Shown: piece after piece, positions 10,492 through 19,790 of the stretch | Layout: every line of letters starts with the position of its first letter | Position numbering within the stretch: position 1 is the stretch's first letter | Assembly: GCF_002926165.1 (NCBI RefSeq) | Contig: NZ_MAGP01000001.1 | Location: forward strand, 330,207-394,206 | Length of the DNA stretch: 64,000 nt | Direction: 5' to 3' | Source: Micromonospora chalcea | GTDB taxonomy: Bacteria > Actinomycetota > Actinomycetes > Mycobacteriales > Micromonosporaceae | Made by a program: the position numbers and the translations under genes | The notes under the pieces: generated by a model | What the model was told of the DNA's origin: nothing | The model's input: only the letters and a program-made list of their open reading frames with translations | Database searches by the model: none

Positions 10492-11570
10492 TCGCCAACC
10501 GCAAGGACGACCACGTCCGGCTCGCCGCCGAGCAGCAGGACCGGCTCGGCGGTCACCACGAGTTCGACGACGTGTCGTTCGTGCACCACGCACTGGCCGG
10601 CATCGACCGGTCCGACGTCTCGCTGGCCACCTCGTTCGGCGGCATCGACTGGCCGGTGCCACTGTGCATCAACGCGATGACCGGCGGCAGCACCAAGACC
10701 GGCCTGATCAACCGGGACCTGGCGATCGCGGCCCGGGAGACCGGCGTACCCGTCGCGACCGGGTCGATGAGCGCCTACTTCGCCGACGAGTCGGTGGCCG
10801 AGACGTTCAGCGTGATGCGCCGGGAGAACCCGGACGGGTTCATCATGGCCAACGTCAACGCCACCGCCTCCGTCGAGCGGGCCCGGCGGGCCGTCGACCT
10901 GATGCGGGCCGACGCGCTGCAGATCCACCTGAACACCATCCAGGAGACGGTGATGCCGGAGGGGGACCGGTCGTTCGCCGCCTGGGGACCGCGGATCGAA
11001 CAGATCGTCGCCGGCGTCGGTGTCCCGGTGATCGTCAAGGAGGTCGGCTTCGGGCTCAGCCGCGAGACGCTGCTGCGGCTGCGGGACATGGGTGTCCGGG
11101 TGGCCGACGTCGCCGGCCGGGGCGGCACGAACTTCGCCCGGATCGAGAACGACCGGCGCGACGCCGCCGACTACTCCTTCCTCGACGGGTGGGGGCAGTC
11201 GACACCCGCCTGCCTGCTCGACGCCCAGGGCGTCGACCTGCCCGTGCTGGCCTCCGGCGGGGTCCGTCACCCGCTCGACGTGGTCCGTGGGCTGGCGCTC
11301 GGCGCCGGCGCCGCCGGGGTGTCCGGGCTGTTCCTGCGGACGCTCCTGGACGGCGGCGTGCCGGCGCTGCTGTCGCTGATCTCCACCTGGCTCGACCAGA
11401 TCGAAGCCCTGATGACCGCCCTGGGCGCGCGCACACCGGCCGACCTGACCCGGTGCGACCTGCTGATCCAGGGACGGCTGAGCGCGTTCTGCGCGGCCCG
11501 GGGCATCGACACCCACCGCCTCGCCACCCGCTCCGGCGCCACCCACGAGATGATCGGAGGCATTCGATGA
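10488..11570 (+). CDS. fni: Type 2 isopentenyl-diphosphate delta-isomerase
   Basis: 360-residue FMN-dependent enzyme interconverting IPP and DMAPP. It opens with NRKDDHVRLA and contains INAMTGGS and GRGGTNFARIE, both involved in FMN and substrate binding in this family. ATGA overlap with the phosphomevalonate kinase stop. It provides the DMAPP primer for the FPP synthase at the head of the operon. Confidence 0.95.
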   Translation: MIANRKDDHVRLAAEQQDRLGGHHEFDDVSFVHHALAGIDRSDVSLATSFGGIDWPVPLCINAMTGGSTKTGLINRDLAIAARETGVPVATGSMSAYFADESVAETFSVMRRENPDGFIMANVNATASVERARRAVDLMRADALQIHLNTIQETVMPEGDRSFAAWGPRIEQIVAGVGVPVIVKEVGFGLSRETLLRLRDMGVRVADVAGRGGTNFARIENDRRDAADYSFLDGWGQSTPACLLDAQGVDLPVLASGGVRHPLDVVRGLALGAGAAGVSGLFLRTLLDGGVPALLSLISTWLDQIEALMTALGARTPADLTRCDLLIQGRLSAFCAARGIDTHRLATRSGATHEMIGGIR

Positions 11571-12622
11571 ACGACGCCATCGCCGGTGTGCCCATGAAAT
11601 GGGTGGGTCCCGTGCGGATCTCGGGCAACGTGGCACAGGTCGAGACGGAGGTCCCGCTCGCCACGTACGAGTCGCCGCTCTGGCCGTCCGTGGGCCGGGG
11701 CGCGAAGATCTCCCGGCTGGTCGAGGCGGGCATCGTCGCCACGCTCGTCGACGAGCGCATGACCCGCTCGGTGTTCGTGCGCGCCAAGGACGCGCAGACC
11801 GCCTACCTGGCCTCGCTGGAGGTCGACGCGCGGTTCGACGAGCTGCGCGACATCGTGCGCACCTGCGGCAGGTTCGTCGAGCTGATCGGGTTCCACCACG
11901 AGATCACCGCGAATCTGCTGTTCCTGCGGTTCAGTTTCACCACCGGTGACGCGTCCGGGCACAACATGGCGACGCTGGCCGCCGACGCGTTGCTGAAGCA
12001 CATCCTGGACACCATTCCGGGAATCTCGTACGGCTCGATCTCGGGCAACTACTGCACCGACAAGAAGGCCACCGCGATAAACGGCATTCTCGGCCGGGGC
12101 AAGAACGTGGTCACCGAACTGGTGGTGCCACGGGAGATCGTCCACGACAGACTGCACACGACGGCGGCCGCGATCGCCCAGTTGAACGTGCACAAGAACA
12201 TGATCGGCACATTGCTCGCCGGCGGTATCCGCTCGGCCAACGCGCACTACGCGAACATGCTGCTCGGGTTCTACCTGGCGACCGGGCAGGACGCCGCGAA
12301 CATCGTCGAGGGCTCCCAGGGCGTGACGGTCGCCGAGGACCGCGACGGCGACCTCTACTTCTCCTGCACGCTGCCCAACCTGATCGTGGGCACCGTCGGC
12401 AACGGCAAGGGTCTCGGCTTCGTGGAGGAGAACCTGGAGCGGCTCGGCTGCCGCGCCGCCCGCGATCCGGGCGAGAACGCCCGGCGGCTCGCGGTCATCG
12501 CGGCCGCGACGGTGCTCTGCGGCGAACTGTCCCTGCTCGCCGCGCAGACCAACCCGGGCGAGCTGATGCGGGCGCACGTCCGGCTCGAACGCCCCACCGA
12601 GACCACGAAGATCGGAGCCTGA
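11567..12622 (+). CDS. mvaA: Hydroxymethylglutaryl-CoA reductase
   Basis: 351 residues, the size of the single-domain class I reductase of Streptomyces sp. CL190. It contains GDASGHNMATLAADAL in the catalytic domain, and segments with Glu, Lys (GNYCTDKKATAING) and Asp typical of the active site. It reduces HMG-CoA to mevalonate with NADPH. ATGA overlap with the isomerase stop. Confidence 0.95.
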   Translation: MNDAIAGVPMKWVGPVRISGNVAQVETEVPLATYESPLWPSVGRGAKISRLVEAGIVATLVDERMTRSVFVRAKDAQTAYLASLEVDARFDELRDIVRTCGRFVELIGFHHEITANLLFLRFSFTTGDASGHNMATLAADALLKHILDTIPGISYGSISGNYCTDKKATAINGILGRGKNVVTELVVPREIVHDRLHTTAAAIAQLNVHKNMIGTLLAGGIRSANAHYANMLLGFYLATGQDAANIVEGSQGVTVAEDRDGDLYFSCTLPNLIVGTVGNGKGLGFVEENLERLGCRAARDPGENARRLAVIAAATVLCGELSLLAAQTNPGELMRAHVRLERPTETTKIGA

Positions 12623-12624
12623 CG

Positions 12625-13800
12625 ATGGCCGCGAGACCCGCCGTCGGCATCCACGACCTGTCCGCCGCGACGACGCACCACGTGCTGACGCACGCCACGC
12701 TGGCCGCCACCAACGGCACCGACGTGGCCAAGTACCACCGGGGCATCGGCCTGCGGGCGATGAGCGTGCCCGCCCCGGACGAGGACATCGTGACCATGGC
12801 CGCTGCCGCCGCCGCGCCGGTCGTCGCCCGCCACGGCACCGACCGGATCCGGACCATCGTGTTCGCCACCGAGTCGTCGGTCGACCAGGCGAAGGCGGCC
12901 GGGATACACGTCCACTCCCTGCTCGGCTTCCCCTCGGCCACCCGGGTGGTCGAGCTGAAGCAGGCCTGCTACGGCGGTACGGCGGGACTGCAGTTCGCCG
13001 TCGGCCTGGTGCACCGCGACCCGTCGCAGCAGGTCCTGGTGATCGCAAGCGACGTGTCGAAGTACGCGCTGGGCGAGCCCGGCGAGGCGACCCAGGGCGC
13101 CGCGGCGGTCGCCATGCTCGTCGGCGCGGACCCGGCTCTGGTACGCGTCGAGGACCCGTCGGGCATGTTCACCGCCGACGTCATGGACTTCTGGCGGCCG
13201 AACTACCGCACCACCGCCCTGGTCGACGGGCACGAGTCCATCTCCGCCTACCTGCAGGCGGTGGAGGGCTCGTGGAAGGACTACACCGAGCGCGGCGGCC
13301 GCGCGCTGGACGAGTTCGGCGCGTTCTGCTACCACCAGCCGTTCCCCAGGATGGCCGACAAGGCGCACCGGCACCTGCTCAACTACTGCGGGCGCGACGT
13401 CGACGACGCGCTGGTCGCCGGCGCCATCGGGCACACCACCGGGTACAACGCCGAGATCGGCAACAGCTACACCGCGTCGATGTACCTCGGGCTCGCGGCG
13501 CTGCTCGACACCGCCGACGACCTGAGCGGCCGGACCGTCGGCTTCCTCAGCTACGGCTCCGGCAGCGTCGCCGAGTTCTTCGCCGGCACCGTCGTGCCCG
13601 GGTACCGCGAGCACACGCGACCCGACCAGCACCGCGCGGCGATCGACAGGCGGCAGGAGGTCGACTACGACACGTACCGGGAGCTGCACGAGCACGCCTT
13701 CCCGGTCGACGGCGGTGACTATCCCGTGCCGGCGGTGACCACCGGCCCGTACCGGCTGGCCGGGCTCTCCGGCCACAAGCGCGTCTACGAGCCGCGATAG
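12625..13800 (+). CDS. mvaS: Hydroxymethylglutaryl-CoA synthase
   Basis: 391-residue thiolase-fold enzyme condensing acetyl-CoA and acetoacetyl-CoA. The catalytic Cys lies in ELKQACYGGTAGLQ at about residue 114, a His-containing segment (CYHQPFPRMADKAH) follows, and the C-terminal SYGSGSVAEFFAG loop is present. No dedicated acetoacetyl-CoA synthase is found in the window. It begins two bases after the reductase stop. Confidence 0.95.
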   Translation: MAARPAVGIHDLSAATTHHVLTHATLAATNGTDVAKYHRGIGLRAMSVPAPDEDIVTMAAAAAAPVVARHGTDRIRTIVFATESSVDQAKAAGIHVHSLLGFPSATRVVELKQACYGGTAGLQFAVGLVHRDPSQQVLVIASDVSKYALGEPGEATQGAAAVAMLVGADPALVRVEDPSGMFTADVMDFWRPNYRTTALVDGHESISAYLQAVEGSWKDYTERGGRALDEFGAFCYHQPFPRMADKAHRHLLNYCGRDVDDALVAGAIGHTTGYNAEIGNSYTASMYLGLAALLDTADDLSGRTVGFLSYGSGSVAEFFAGTVVPGYREHTRPDQHRAAIDRRQEVDYDTYRELHEHAFPVDGGDYPVPAVTTGPYRLAGLSGHKRVYEPR

Positions 13801-13851
13801 CGACCGGCCACGCCGGGCGCCCCGACCGAACGACACATGCTTGGAGGATCG

Positions 13852-14742
13852 ATGTCCGGAACTCCCGAGGTGGCCGAGCTCTACTCGACCATCGAGGAAT
13901 CGGCCCGGCAGCTGGACGTGCCCTGTTCGCGCGACCGGGTCTGGCCCGTCCTGTCCGCGTACGGCGACGCGTTCGCGCATCCCGAGGCGGTGGTCGCCTT
14001 CCGGGTGGCGACCGCGCTGCGTCACGCGGGCGAGCTGGACTGCCGGTTCCGGACGCATCCGGACGACCGGGACCCGTACGCCTCGGCGATCGCCCGGGGC
14101 CTCACCCCGCGGACCGACCACCCCATCGGCGGCCTGCTCGCCGAGGTGCACCGGCGCTGCCCGGTGGAGAGCCACGGCATCGACTTCGGGGTGGTGGGCG
14201 GCTTCAAGAAGATCTACGCGGCCTTCGCCCCGGACGAGTTGCAGGTGGCCTCGGCGCTCGCCGGCATCCCGGCGATGCCCCGCAGCCTCGCCGCGAACGC
14301 CGGGTTCTTCACCCGGCACGGTCTCGACGACCGGGTCGGCGTGCTGGGCTTCGACTACCCGGCCCGGACCGTGAACGTCTACTTCAACGACGTGCCGCGC
14401 GAGTGCTTCGAGCCGGAGACGATCCGGTCGACGCTGCGGCGGACCGGGATGGCCGAGCCGAGCGAGCAGATGCTGCGGCTCGGCGCCGGGGCGTTCGGGC
14501 TCTACGTGACGCTGGGCTGGGACTCCCCGGAGATCGAACGGATTTGCTACGCCGCGGCGACAACGGATCTGACCACGCTTCCCGTACCCGTGGAACCGGA
14601 GATCGAGAAGTTCGTGAAAAGCGTTCCGTACGGCGGCGGGGACCGCAAGTTCGTCTACGGCGTGGCGCTGACCCCGAAGGGCGAGTACTACAAACTCGAG
14701 TCGCACTACAAATGGAAGCCGGGCGCGGTGAACTTCATTTGA
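13852..14742 (+). CDS. dzmP: ABBA-fold aromatic prenyltransferase (DzmP-type N-farnesyltransferase)
   Basis: 296-residue protein with the sequence character of the CloQ/NphB (ABBA, phenol/phenazine prenyltransferase) family. Typical segments are the N-terminal ELYSTIEESARQL, DFGVVGGFKKIYAAF in the middle, and a Tyr/Lys-rich C-terminus (GEYYKLESHYKWKPGAVNF). No DDxxD motif, as expected. DzmP of diazepinomicin biosynthesis is the reported family member that attaches farnesyl to a dibenzodiazepinone nitrogen. Position at the end of the mevalonate/FPP operon supports the same role. A TGGAGGATCG ribosome site selects the ATG at 13852. Confidence 0.88.
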   Translation: MSGTPEVAELYSTIEESARQLDVPCSRDRVWPVLSAYGDAFAHPEAVVAFRVATALRHAGELDCRFRTHPDDRDPYASAIARGLTPRTDHPIGGLLAEVHRRCPVESHGIDFGVVGGFKKIYAAFAPDELQVASALAGIPAMPRSLAANAGFFTRHGLDDRVGVLGFDYPARTVNVYFNDVPRECFEPETIRSTLRRTGMAEPSEQMLRLGAGAFGLYVTLGWDSPEIERICYAAATTDLTTLPVPVEPEIEKFVKSVPYGGGDRKFVYGVALTPKGEYYKLESHYKWKPGAVNFI

Positions 14743-14820
14743 ACACCCGCCGGTGCCGCCCGGCCGGCGGCACCGGGATCAATGCCTGTTCGCTCGGGGC
14801 TCAACCCTGGCACCCTCCGC

Positions 14821-14826
14821 TAAAGT
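14821..14826 (+). promoter_or_regulatory. Putative -10 of a leaderless promoter for the histidine kinase
   Basis: TAAAGT ends six bases before the ATG at 14833 and there is no Shine-Dalgarno sequence, so the transcript probably begins at or next to the start codon. A perfect inverted repeat ACTGGAC-T-GTCCAGT at 14839-14853 covers codons 3-7 and could be an operator or a hairpin. Confidence 0.45.
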
Positions 14827-14832
14827 GCGATT

Positions 14833-15966
14833 ATGAGGACTGGACTGTCCAGTGTGTGGGCCCGGGTGAAGAACTGGGTCATCGCGGTCGGTGTGGCGGC
14901 GGTGCTGCTGATCAGCGCGCTGGCCGGTGACCATCCCGCCCCCGACGGCCTCGGGCTGCTCGGCTACGCGCTGGTGGTGGCGAGCGGCCTGGCGCTGGCC
15001 GCCAGTCGCCGGGCTCCGGTCGCCGTGCTGGTCGCCACCGGGCTGTGCGTGGTGGGCTACAACGCGGTCGGCTTCGGGGTGCCGGCCATCGCGTACCTGT
15101 TCGCGGTGTACGCGGCGGTCCGGGCCGGGCACCGGCTCGTCACGCTCGGGGTGAGCGCGGCCCTGCTCGTCGTGCTGCCGCTGGCGATCATGGCCTCGCC
15201 GGCGGACGGCGCCCTCAAGGAGGCGCTCGCGCAGTCGCGGGGCGTGCTCGAACTGGCCTGGCTGGTCGCCGCGGCGGCGGCCGGTGAGGCGTTGCGGCAG
15301 GCCGAGCGGCGGGCGGACGAGGCGGAGCGCACCCGCGAGGAGACCGCCCGGCTGCGCGCGACCCAGGAGCGGCTGCACATCGCACGGGAGCTGCACGACT
15401 CGCTCACCCACCAGATCTCGATCATCAAAGTGCAGGCGGAGGTCGCGGTCCACCTGGCCCGTAAGCGCGGCGAGCAGGTGCCGGAGTCGCTGCTGGCGAT
15501 CCAGGAGGCCGGCCGGGCGGCGACCCGGGAGCTGCGCGCGACCCTGGAGACGCTGCGCGACCTGACCAAGTCCCCGTCGCACGGGCTCGACCACCTCCCG
15601 GAACTGCTGGCCGGGGCCGAGAAGATCGGCCTGGCCACCACGCTGACGATCGAGGGTGACCAGCGGGACGTGCCGGAGGCGGTGGGCCGCACCGCGTACC
15701 GGATCGTCCAGGAGTCGCTCACCAACACGGCCCGGCACGCCTCCGCCGCGGCCGCCGCGGTCCGCATCGACTACCGCCCGGACGCGCTGAGCATCCGGAT
15801 CGACGACGACGGCACGGCCCGGCCGGGCGTCGCCCCGGTGCCCGGCGTCGGGCTGCTCGGGATGCACGAGCGGGTCCTCGCGCTGGGCGGCCGGCTCCGG
15901 GCGGAACCCCGCAGCGGCGGCGGGTTCACCGTCCAGGCCGAACTCCCGGTGGTGCGCGTCCCATGA
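14833..15966 (+). CDS. Two-component sensor histidine kinase, NarL/DesK class
   Basis: 377 residues. Several hydrophobic helices fill residues about 15-145, then a coiled-coil linker (LRQAERRADEAERTREET), a HisKA_3 dimerisation domain with the phospho-His in ARELHDSLTHQ at about residue 190, and a HATPase_c domain (AYRIVQESLTNTARHA; GVGLLGMHERVLALGG). The transmembrane sensor has no large external domain, so it probably senses the membrane. The gene's stop overlaps the response regulator start. It follows the prenyltransferase directly but has its own likely promoter. Confidence 0.93.
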   Translation: MRTGLSSVWARVKNWVIAVGVAAVLLISALAGDHPAPDGLGLLGYALVVASGLALAASRRAPVAVLVATGLCVVGYNAVGFGVPAIAYLFAVYAAVRAGHRLVTLGVSAALLVVLPLAIMASPADGALKEALAQSRGVLELAWLVAAAAAGEALRQAERRADEAERTREETARLRATQERLHIARELHDSLTHQISIIKVQAEVAVHLARKRGEQVPESLLAIQEAGRAATRELRATLETLRDLTKSPSHGLDHLPELLAGAEKIGLATTLTIEGDQRDVPEAVGRTAYRIVQESLTNTARHASAAAAAVRIDYRPDALSIRIDDDGTARPGVAPVPGVGLLGMHERVLALGGRLRAEPRSGGGFTVQAELPVVRVP

Positions 15967-16625
15967 TCAGGATCATGTTGCTCGACGACCAGCCGCTGCT
16001 GCGCAGCGGGTTCCGCGCGCTGCTGGACGCCGAGGACGACATCGAGGTGGTGGCCGAGGGCGGGAACGGCCGGGAGGGCCTGGCCCTGGCCCGGCACCAC
16101 CTGCCCGACCTCGCCCTGATCGACATCCAGATGCCGGTCATGGACGGCGTCGAGACGACCCGGCAGATCGTCGCGGACCCGGCGCTGGCCGGGGTGCGCG
16201 TGGTCATCCTGACCAACTACGGCCTCGACGAGTACGTCTTCCACGCGCTGCGCGCCGGCGCCACCGGCTTCCTGGTCAAGGACATCGAGCCGGACGACCT
16301 GCTGCACGCCGTGCGGGTAGCCGCGCGCGGGGACGCGCTGCTCGCGCCGTCGATCACCCGGATGCTGATCAACAGGTACGTGTCGGAGCCGCTCTGCGCG
16401 GACGTCACGCCCGGCATGGAGGAGCTGACCAACCGGGAACGCGAGGCGGTCGCGCTGGCCGCCCGGGGCCTGTCCAACGACGAGATCGCCGATCGCATGG
16501 TGATCAGCCCGCTGACCGCGAAGACCCACGTCAACCGCGCCATGACCAAGCTCCAGGCCCGTGACCGCGCACAGCTGGTGGTGTTCGCCTACGAGTCCGG
16601 CCTGGTGTCACCCGGCAATCGCTGA
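15963..16625 (+). CDS. NarL-family response regulator
   Basis: 220 residues. A receiver domain with acidic pocket (LLDDQ), phospho-acceptor Asp in LALIDIQMPVMDG at about residue 54 and conserved Lys (FLVKDIEPDD) is followed by a LuxR-type HTH (LTNREREAVALAARGLSNDEIADRMVISPLTAKTHVNR). ATGA overlap with the partner kinase gene. Its target is unknown; the following membrane-protein genes are one possibility. Confidence 0.94.
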   Translation: MIRIMLLDDQPLLRSGFRALLDAEDDIEVVAEGGNGREGLALARHHLPDLALIDIQMPVMDGVETTRQIVADPALAGVRVVILTNYGLDEYVFHALRAGATGFLVKDIEPDDLLHAVRVAARGDALLAPSITRMLINRYVSEPLCADVTPGMEELTNREREAVALAARGLSNDEIADRMVISPLTAKTHVNRAMTKLQARDRAQLVVFAYESGLVSPGNR

Positions 16626-16816
16626 CCGGGCGGCACGGCCCGGTCTGTCGCTCGCAGTGCTGCGACTGCGGTATACGGCTGCTCCGCGCGCAGACGCCGC
16701 ACCGCGGGAATACCGTCACCGCAGTAGATCGATTGTCTCCATCGGCATGACGACCCGTAGCGGAGTCGTTACCTACGCTGGCGCAGATGCCTGTTCCCGC
16801 AGCCGAAGGGGCTCCC

Positions 16817-17212
16817 ATGTTCATCCGTCGTCTGCTCACCGCCGCCGCAACCGGCGTCCTCGGTGGGCTCGCACTCGTCGCGCCGGCGGCCGCGCAGGTG
16901 ACGGCCGCCGACGGTGACGGTGGTTCCGGCCGGGCCGGGTCCGTGCTGGCGCTCGCGCTCGCGTTGCTCGGCCTCGTCCTGGGCGTGTGGGCGTTGCGCT
17001 CCGCGGGGCGCGGCGGCGGTCGTGGCAACGCGGTCGCCGCGCTGGTGCTCGCGGCGGCCGGCCTGATCGCCGGTGTGGTCGCCCTGGCCGGCTCCGACGG
17101 CGGTGTCGGCAGCGGCAACGGCCGTGGCGGTGCCATCGTGTCCGTCGTGCTGGCGCTGATCGGGATCGCCGTCGGCGGTCTGGCATTCACCCGCTCCCGG
17201 CGCGCCGCCTGA
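16817..17212 (+). CDS. Small membrane protein of DUF6223 type
   Basis: 131 residues: a cleavable-looking signal (MFIRRLLTAAATGVLGGLALVAPAAAQ), then three hydrophobic helices separated by short Gly/Arg-rich loops (RGGGRGN, GSDGGVGSGN). It resembles the small actinobacterial family I recall as DUF6223; no function is known. The ATG at 16817 follows GAAGGGG. Codirectional with the DUF6220 and multicopper oxidase genes, so a membrane-associated redox unit is possible but unproven. Confidence 0.7.
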   Translation: MFIRRLLTAAATGVLGGLALVAPAAAQVTAADGDGGSGRAGSVLALALALLGLVLGVWALRSAGRGGGRGNAVAALVLAAAGLIAGVVALAGSDGGVGSGNGRGGAIVSVVLALIGIAVGGLAFTRSRRAA

Positions 17213-17266
17213 CCGGCGCCGCCGACCGAACACCCCGGTGACCCAACCGACCCGAAGGGGAGTCCC

Positions 17267-17731
17267 ATGCGCAAAGTGTTCGCCGGACTGGCAGCGTTCC
17301 TGCTGCTCGTGCTCGTGGTGCAGTTCTTCCTGGCCGCCAGCGGCGCGTTCAGCAACGAGGCCAACGAGGAGGCGTTCCGCCCCCACCGGATCCTCGGTCT
17401 GGGGAGCATCCTCGTCGCCGTGGTGCTGACGGTGGCCGCCGCGGTGATGCGGATGCCCGGCCGGATCATCGGCCTGTCCGGCCTGGTCGCCGGGCTGGGG
17501 ATCCTGCAGGCCCTGATCGCGGTCATCGCCAAGGCGTTCGGCGACTCGGCCGGCGACTCGGCCGTCGGCCGGTACGTGTTCGGCCTGCACGCGGTCAACG
17601 GGCTGGTGATGGTGGCGGTCGCCCGCGTCATCCTGCGCAGCGTCCGGCCGGGGCCGGACACGACGACCACGCCCGGCGTGGACACCACTGTGACCGGCCC
17701 GGCGGCCGACTCGGCGCGAACGGCCTCATGA
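17267..17731 (+). CDS. Four-helix membrane protein of DUF6220 type
   Basis: 154 residues with hydrophobic helices at about 5-27, 45-65, 70-92 and 105-125 and a Thr/Asp-rich polar tail. NEEAFRPHRILG between helices 1 and 2 and a His in helix 4 (GLHAVNG) could be heme or metal ligands, as in small cytochrome-like membrane proteins, but this is only a suggestion. The stop overlaps the start of the multicopper oxidase gene (ATGA), which implies joint expression. The family name DUF6220 is from memory. Confidence 0.7.
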   Translation: MRKVFAGLAAFLLLVLVVQFFLAASGAFSNEANEEAFRPHRILGLGSILVAVVLTVAAAVMRMPGRIIGLSGLVAGLGILQALIAVIAKAFGDSAGDSAVGRYVFGLHAVNGLVMVAVARVILRSVRPGPDTTTTPGVDTTVTGPAADSARTAS

Positions 17732-19779
17732 GCACGCTCCAATGGATCCTCGTGGACCACGTCGTGGCACTGCTCGGTGTCGCGACGTGGTTCGCGGCCG
17801 GCGTCACCGCCGCGCTCGGCCGCAACCGCCTCGCGCTGGGCCTGCTCGCCGCCGCGGTGCTCGTGACGATCACCCGGCTGGGCACCGTGGCGCTGCTGGC
17901 CGGGCGCGGCTGGTGGTTCGTCCAGGAGAAGGTTCTGCTGGGGCTGCCGCTGCTCTTCGCCGCCGGGGTCGTCGCGGTGCTCCTCGCCGGCCCGCGGCTG
18001 CTCGCGGCCCGGCAGTCGCCGGCCACGGGCCTGCCGGCCGGCGGGCTCGTCGCGCTGCTGACCGCCGGTTACGCCGCGCTGGCCGGCCTGGTGGTGACGT
18101 TCACCGCCGGCTACCCGTTGACGTTGAGCACCTCGCTGATCGCCGTCGCCGTCGTCTGCGCCGGCGCGCTGCTCACCGCCCGGGTGGTCGGACGACCCGC
18201 CGGGCAGGGCGCGGACGCGGGCGCCCCGGAACGCTCGGCGGCGGCGGACGCCGGCTCCGCCGAACGCTCGGCGGCGGCGGACGCGGGCTCTCCCGAACAA
18301 GCGCCGGTGGCGGCCGGGGCCTCGGCGCTGTCCCGTCGCCGATTCCTCGGCGTGGCCGGGGGCGTCGTCGCGGCGGGCGCCGGCGCCACCGGCGTCGGCC
18401 TGCTCTTCCGGGAGCCCGAGGCGATGGTCACCGGAGGCGGCCCCGGACACGCCGGTGGCGCCGGCCCGAAGGTTTCAGTGGCGGACCTGCGCGGCCCCGG
18501 CGCTCCGGCGGCGGGCGGCACCGCGCGACGCCACGTGCTCACCGCCCGGACGGGCACCGTCACGCTGCCAGAAGGGCGTCCGATCGACGCCTGGAGCTAC
18601 GAGGGCCGGCTGCCCGGGCCGGCCATCACCGCGACCGAGGGCGACCTGATCGAGGTGACGCTCCGCAACGCCGACATCGAGAACGGTGTCACCCTGCACT
18701 GGCACGGGTACGACGTGCCGTGCGGCGAGGACGGCGCGCCGGGCGCCACGCAGCACGCGGTGCGGCCCGGCGGCGAGTTCGTCTACCGGTTCCAGGCGGA
18801 CCAGGTGGGGACGTACTGGTACCACACCCACCAGGCGTCGCACCCCGCCGTGCGCAAGGGGCTGTACGGGACGCTCGTCGTGACGCCGCGCGAGGACCGG
18901 CCGGACGCGGAGCGCGGACTGGACCTGACGCTGCCGGTGCACACGTTCGACGACGTCGTGATTCTCGGCGACCAGGAGGGACGCGCCGTCCACGACGTCC
19001 GTCCGGGCCAGCCGGTGCGGCTGCGTCTGATCAACACCGACTCGAACCCGCACTGGTTCGCCGTCGCCGGCTCGGCGTTCCGGCTGGTGGCCGTGGACGG
19101 CCGCGACCTCAACCAGCCGGGCGAGGTACGCGAGGTCGGCCTCCGCCTGCCCGCCGGTGGCCGGTACGACGTGGTCCTGACCATGCCGGACGCCACTGTC
19201 ACGCTGCTGCTCGACCACGACCCCGACCAGGGCGTCCTGCTGCGCCCGGCCGGCGCCGGCGGCGGCGACCGCACCCTGCCGGACACCGGCGACTGGCCCG
19301 AGCTGGACCTGCTGGAATACGGCGAGCCGGCACCCGTGCCGTTCGACCGCGACGACGCCGACCGGCACTTCACCATCGTCCTCGACCGCGCCCTGGCCAT
19401 GGTCGACGGCAAGCCCGCCTACGCCCAGGCCGTCGACGGCCGCGCGCACCCCTCCGTCCCGGACCAGCTCGTCCGCGAGGGTGACGTCGTGCGCTTCACG
19501 GTGGTCAACCGGAGCCTCGAGACCCACCCGTGGCACCTGCACGGTCATCCGGTGCTGATCCTGTCCCGCGACGGGCGGCGCTCCTCGGGCAGCCCGCTGT
19601 GGATGGACACCTTCGACGTGCGGCCGGGAGAGGTGTGGGACGTGGCGTTCCGGGCGGACAATCCGGGTGTCTGGATGAACCACTGCCACAACCTGCCGCA
19701 CCAGGAGCAGGGCATGATGCTGCGGCTCGTCTACGACGGTGTCACCACGCCCTTCGACAGCACGAGCCACGCACACTGA
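17728..19779 (+). CDS. Multicopper oxidase with N-terminal membrane domain
   Basis: 683 residues. Residues 1-155 contain about five hydrophobic helices. A low-complexity linker with an 11-residue duplication and a twin-arginine-like motif (SRRRFLG) followed by a second hydrophobic segment come next, then cupredoxin domains. All copper motifs are visible: HWHG (from about 324), WYHTHQ, HPWHLHGHP and the C-terminal HCHNLPHQEQGM. The enzyme probably oxidises phenols, metal ions or small substrates outside the membrane. A late oxidation in the pathway is conceivable, but the flanking genes do not point to it. The membrane domain fused to a Tat-like motif is unusual. Confidence 0.9.
   Translation: MSTLQWILVDHVVALLGVATWFAAGVTAALGRNRLALGLLAAAVLVTITRLGTVALLAGRGWWFVQEKVLLGLPLLFAAGVVAVLLAGPRLLAARQSPATGLPAGGLVALLTAGYAALAGLVVTFTAGYPLTLSTSLIAVAVVCAGALLTARVVGRPAGQGADAGAPERSAAADAGSAERSAAADAGSPEQAPVAAGASALSRRRFLGVAGGVVAAGAGATGVGLLFREPEAMVTGGGPGHAGGAGPKVSVADLRGPGAPAAGGTARRHVLTARTGTVTLPEGRPIDAWSYEGRLPGPAITATEGDLIEVTLRNADIENGVTLHWHGYDVPCGEDGAPGATQHAVRPGGEFVYRFQADQVGTYWYHTHQASHPAVRKGLYGTLVVTPREDRPDAERGLDLTLPVHTFDDVVILGDQEGRAVHDVRPGQPVRLRLINTDSNPHWFAVAGSAFRLVAVDGRDLNQPGEVREVGLRLPAGGRYDVVLTMPDATVTLLLDHDPDQGVLLRPAGAGGGDRTLPDTGDWPELDLLEYGEPAPVPFDRDDADRHFTIVLDRALAMVDGKPAYAQAVDGRAHPSVPDQLVREGDVVRFTVVNRSLETHPWHLHGHPVLILSRDGRRSSGSPLWMDTFDVRPGEVWDVAFRADNPGVWMNHCHNLPHQEQGMMLRLVYDGVTTPFDSTSHAH
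18212..18296 (+). repeat. 33-base in-frame tandem duplication in the multicopper oxidase linker
   Basis: A 23-base block is identical at 18229-18251 and 18262-18284, giving an 11-residue repeat (ERSAAADAGS) in the linker between the membrane and oxidase parts. The repeat keeps the frame and probably reflects slippage in a flexible linker. Confidence 0.8.
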
Positions 19780-19790
19780 GGGGGACTGCC

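Noticed and set aside
18212..18296. CRISPR-like repeat
   Set aside because: Only two in-frame units of 33 bases without spacers, inside a coding linker.
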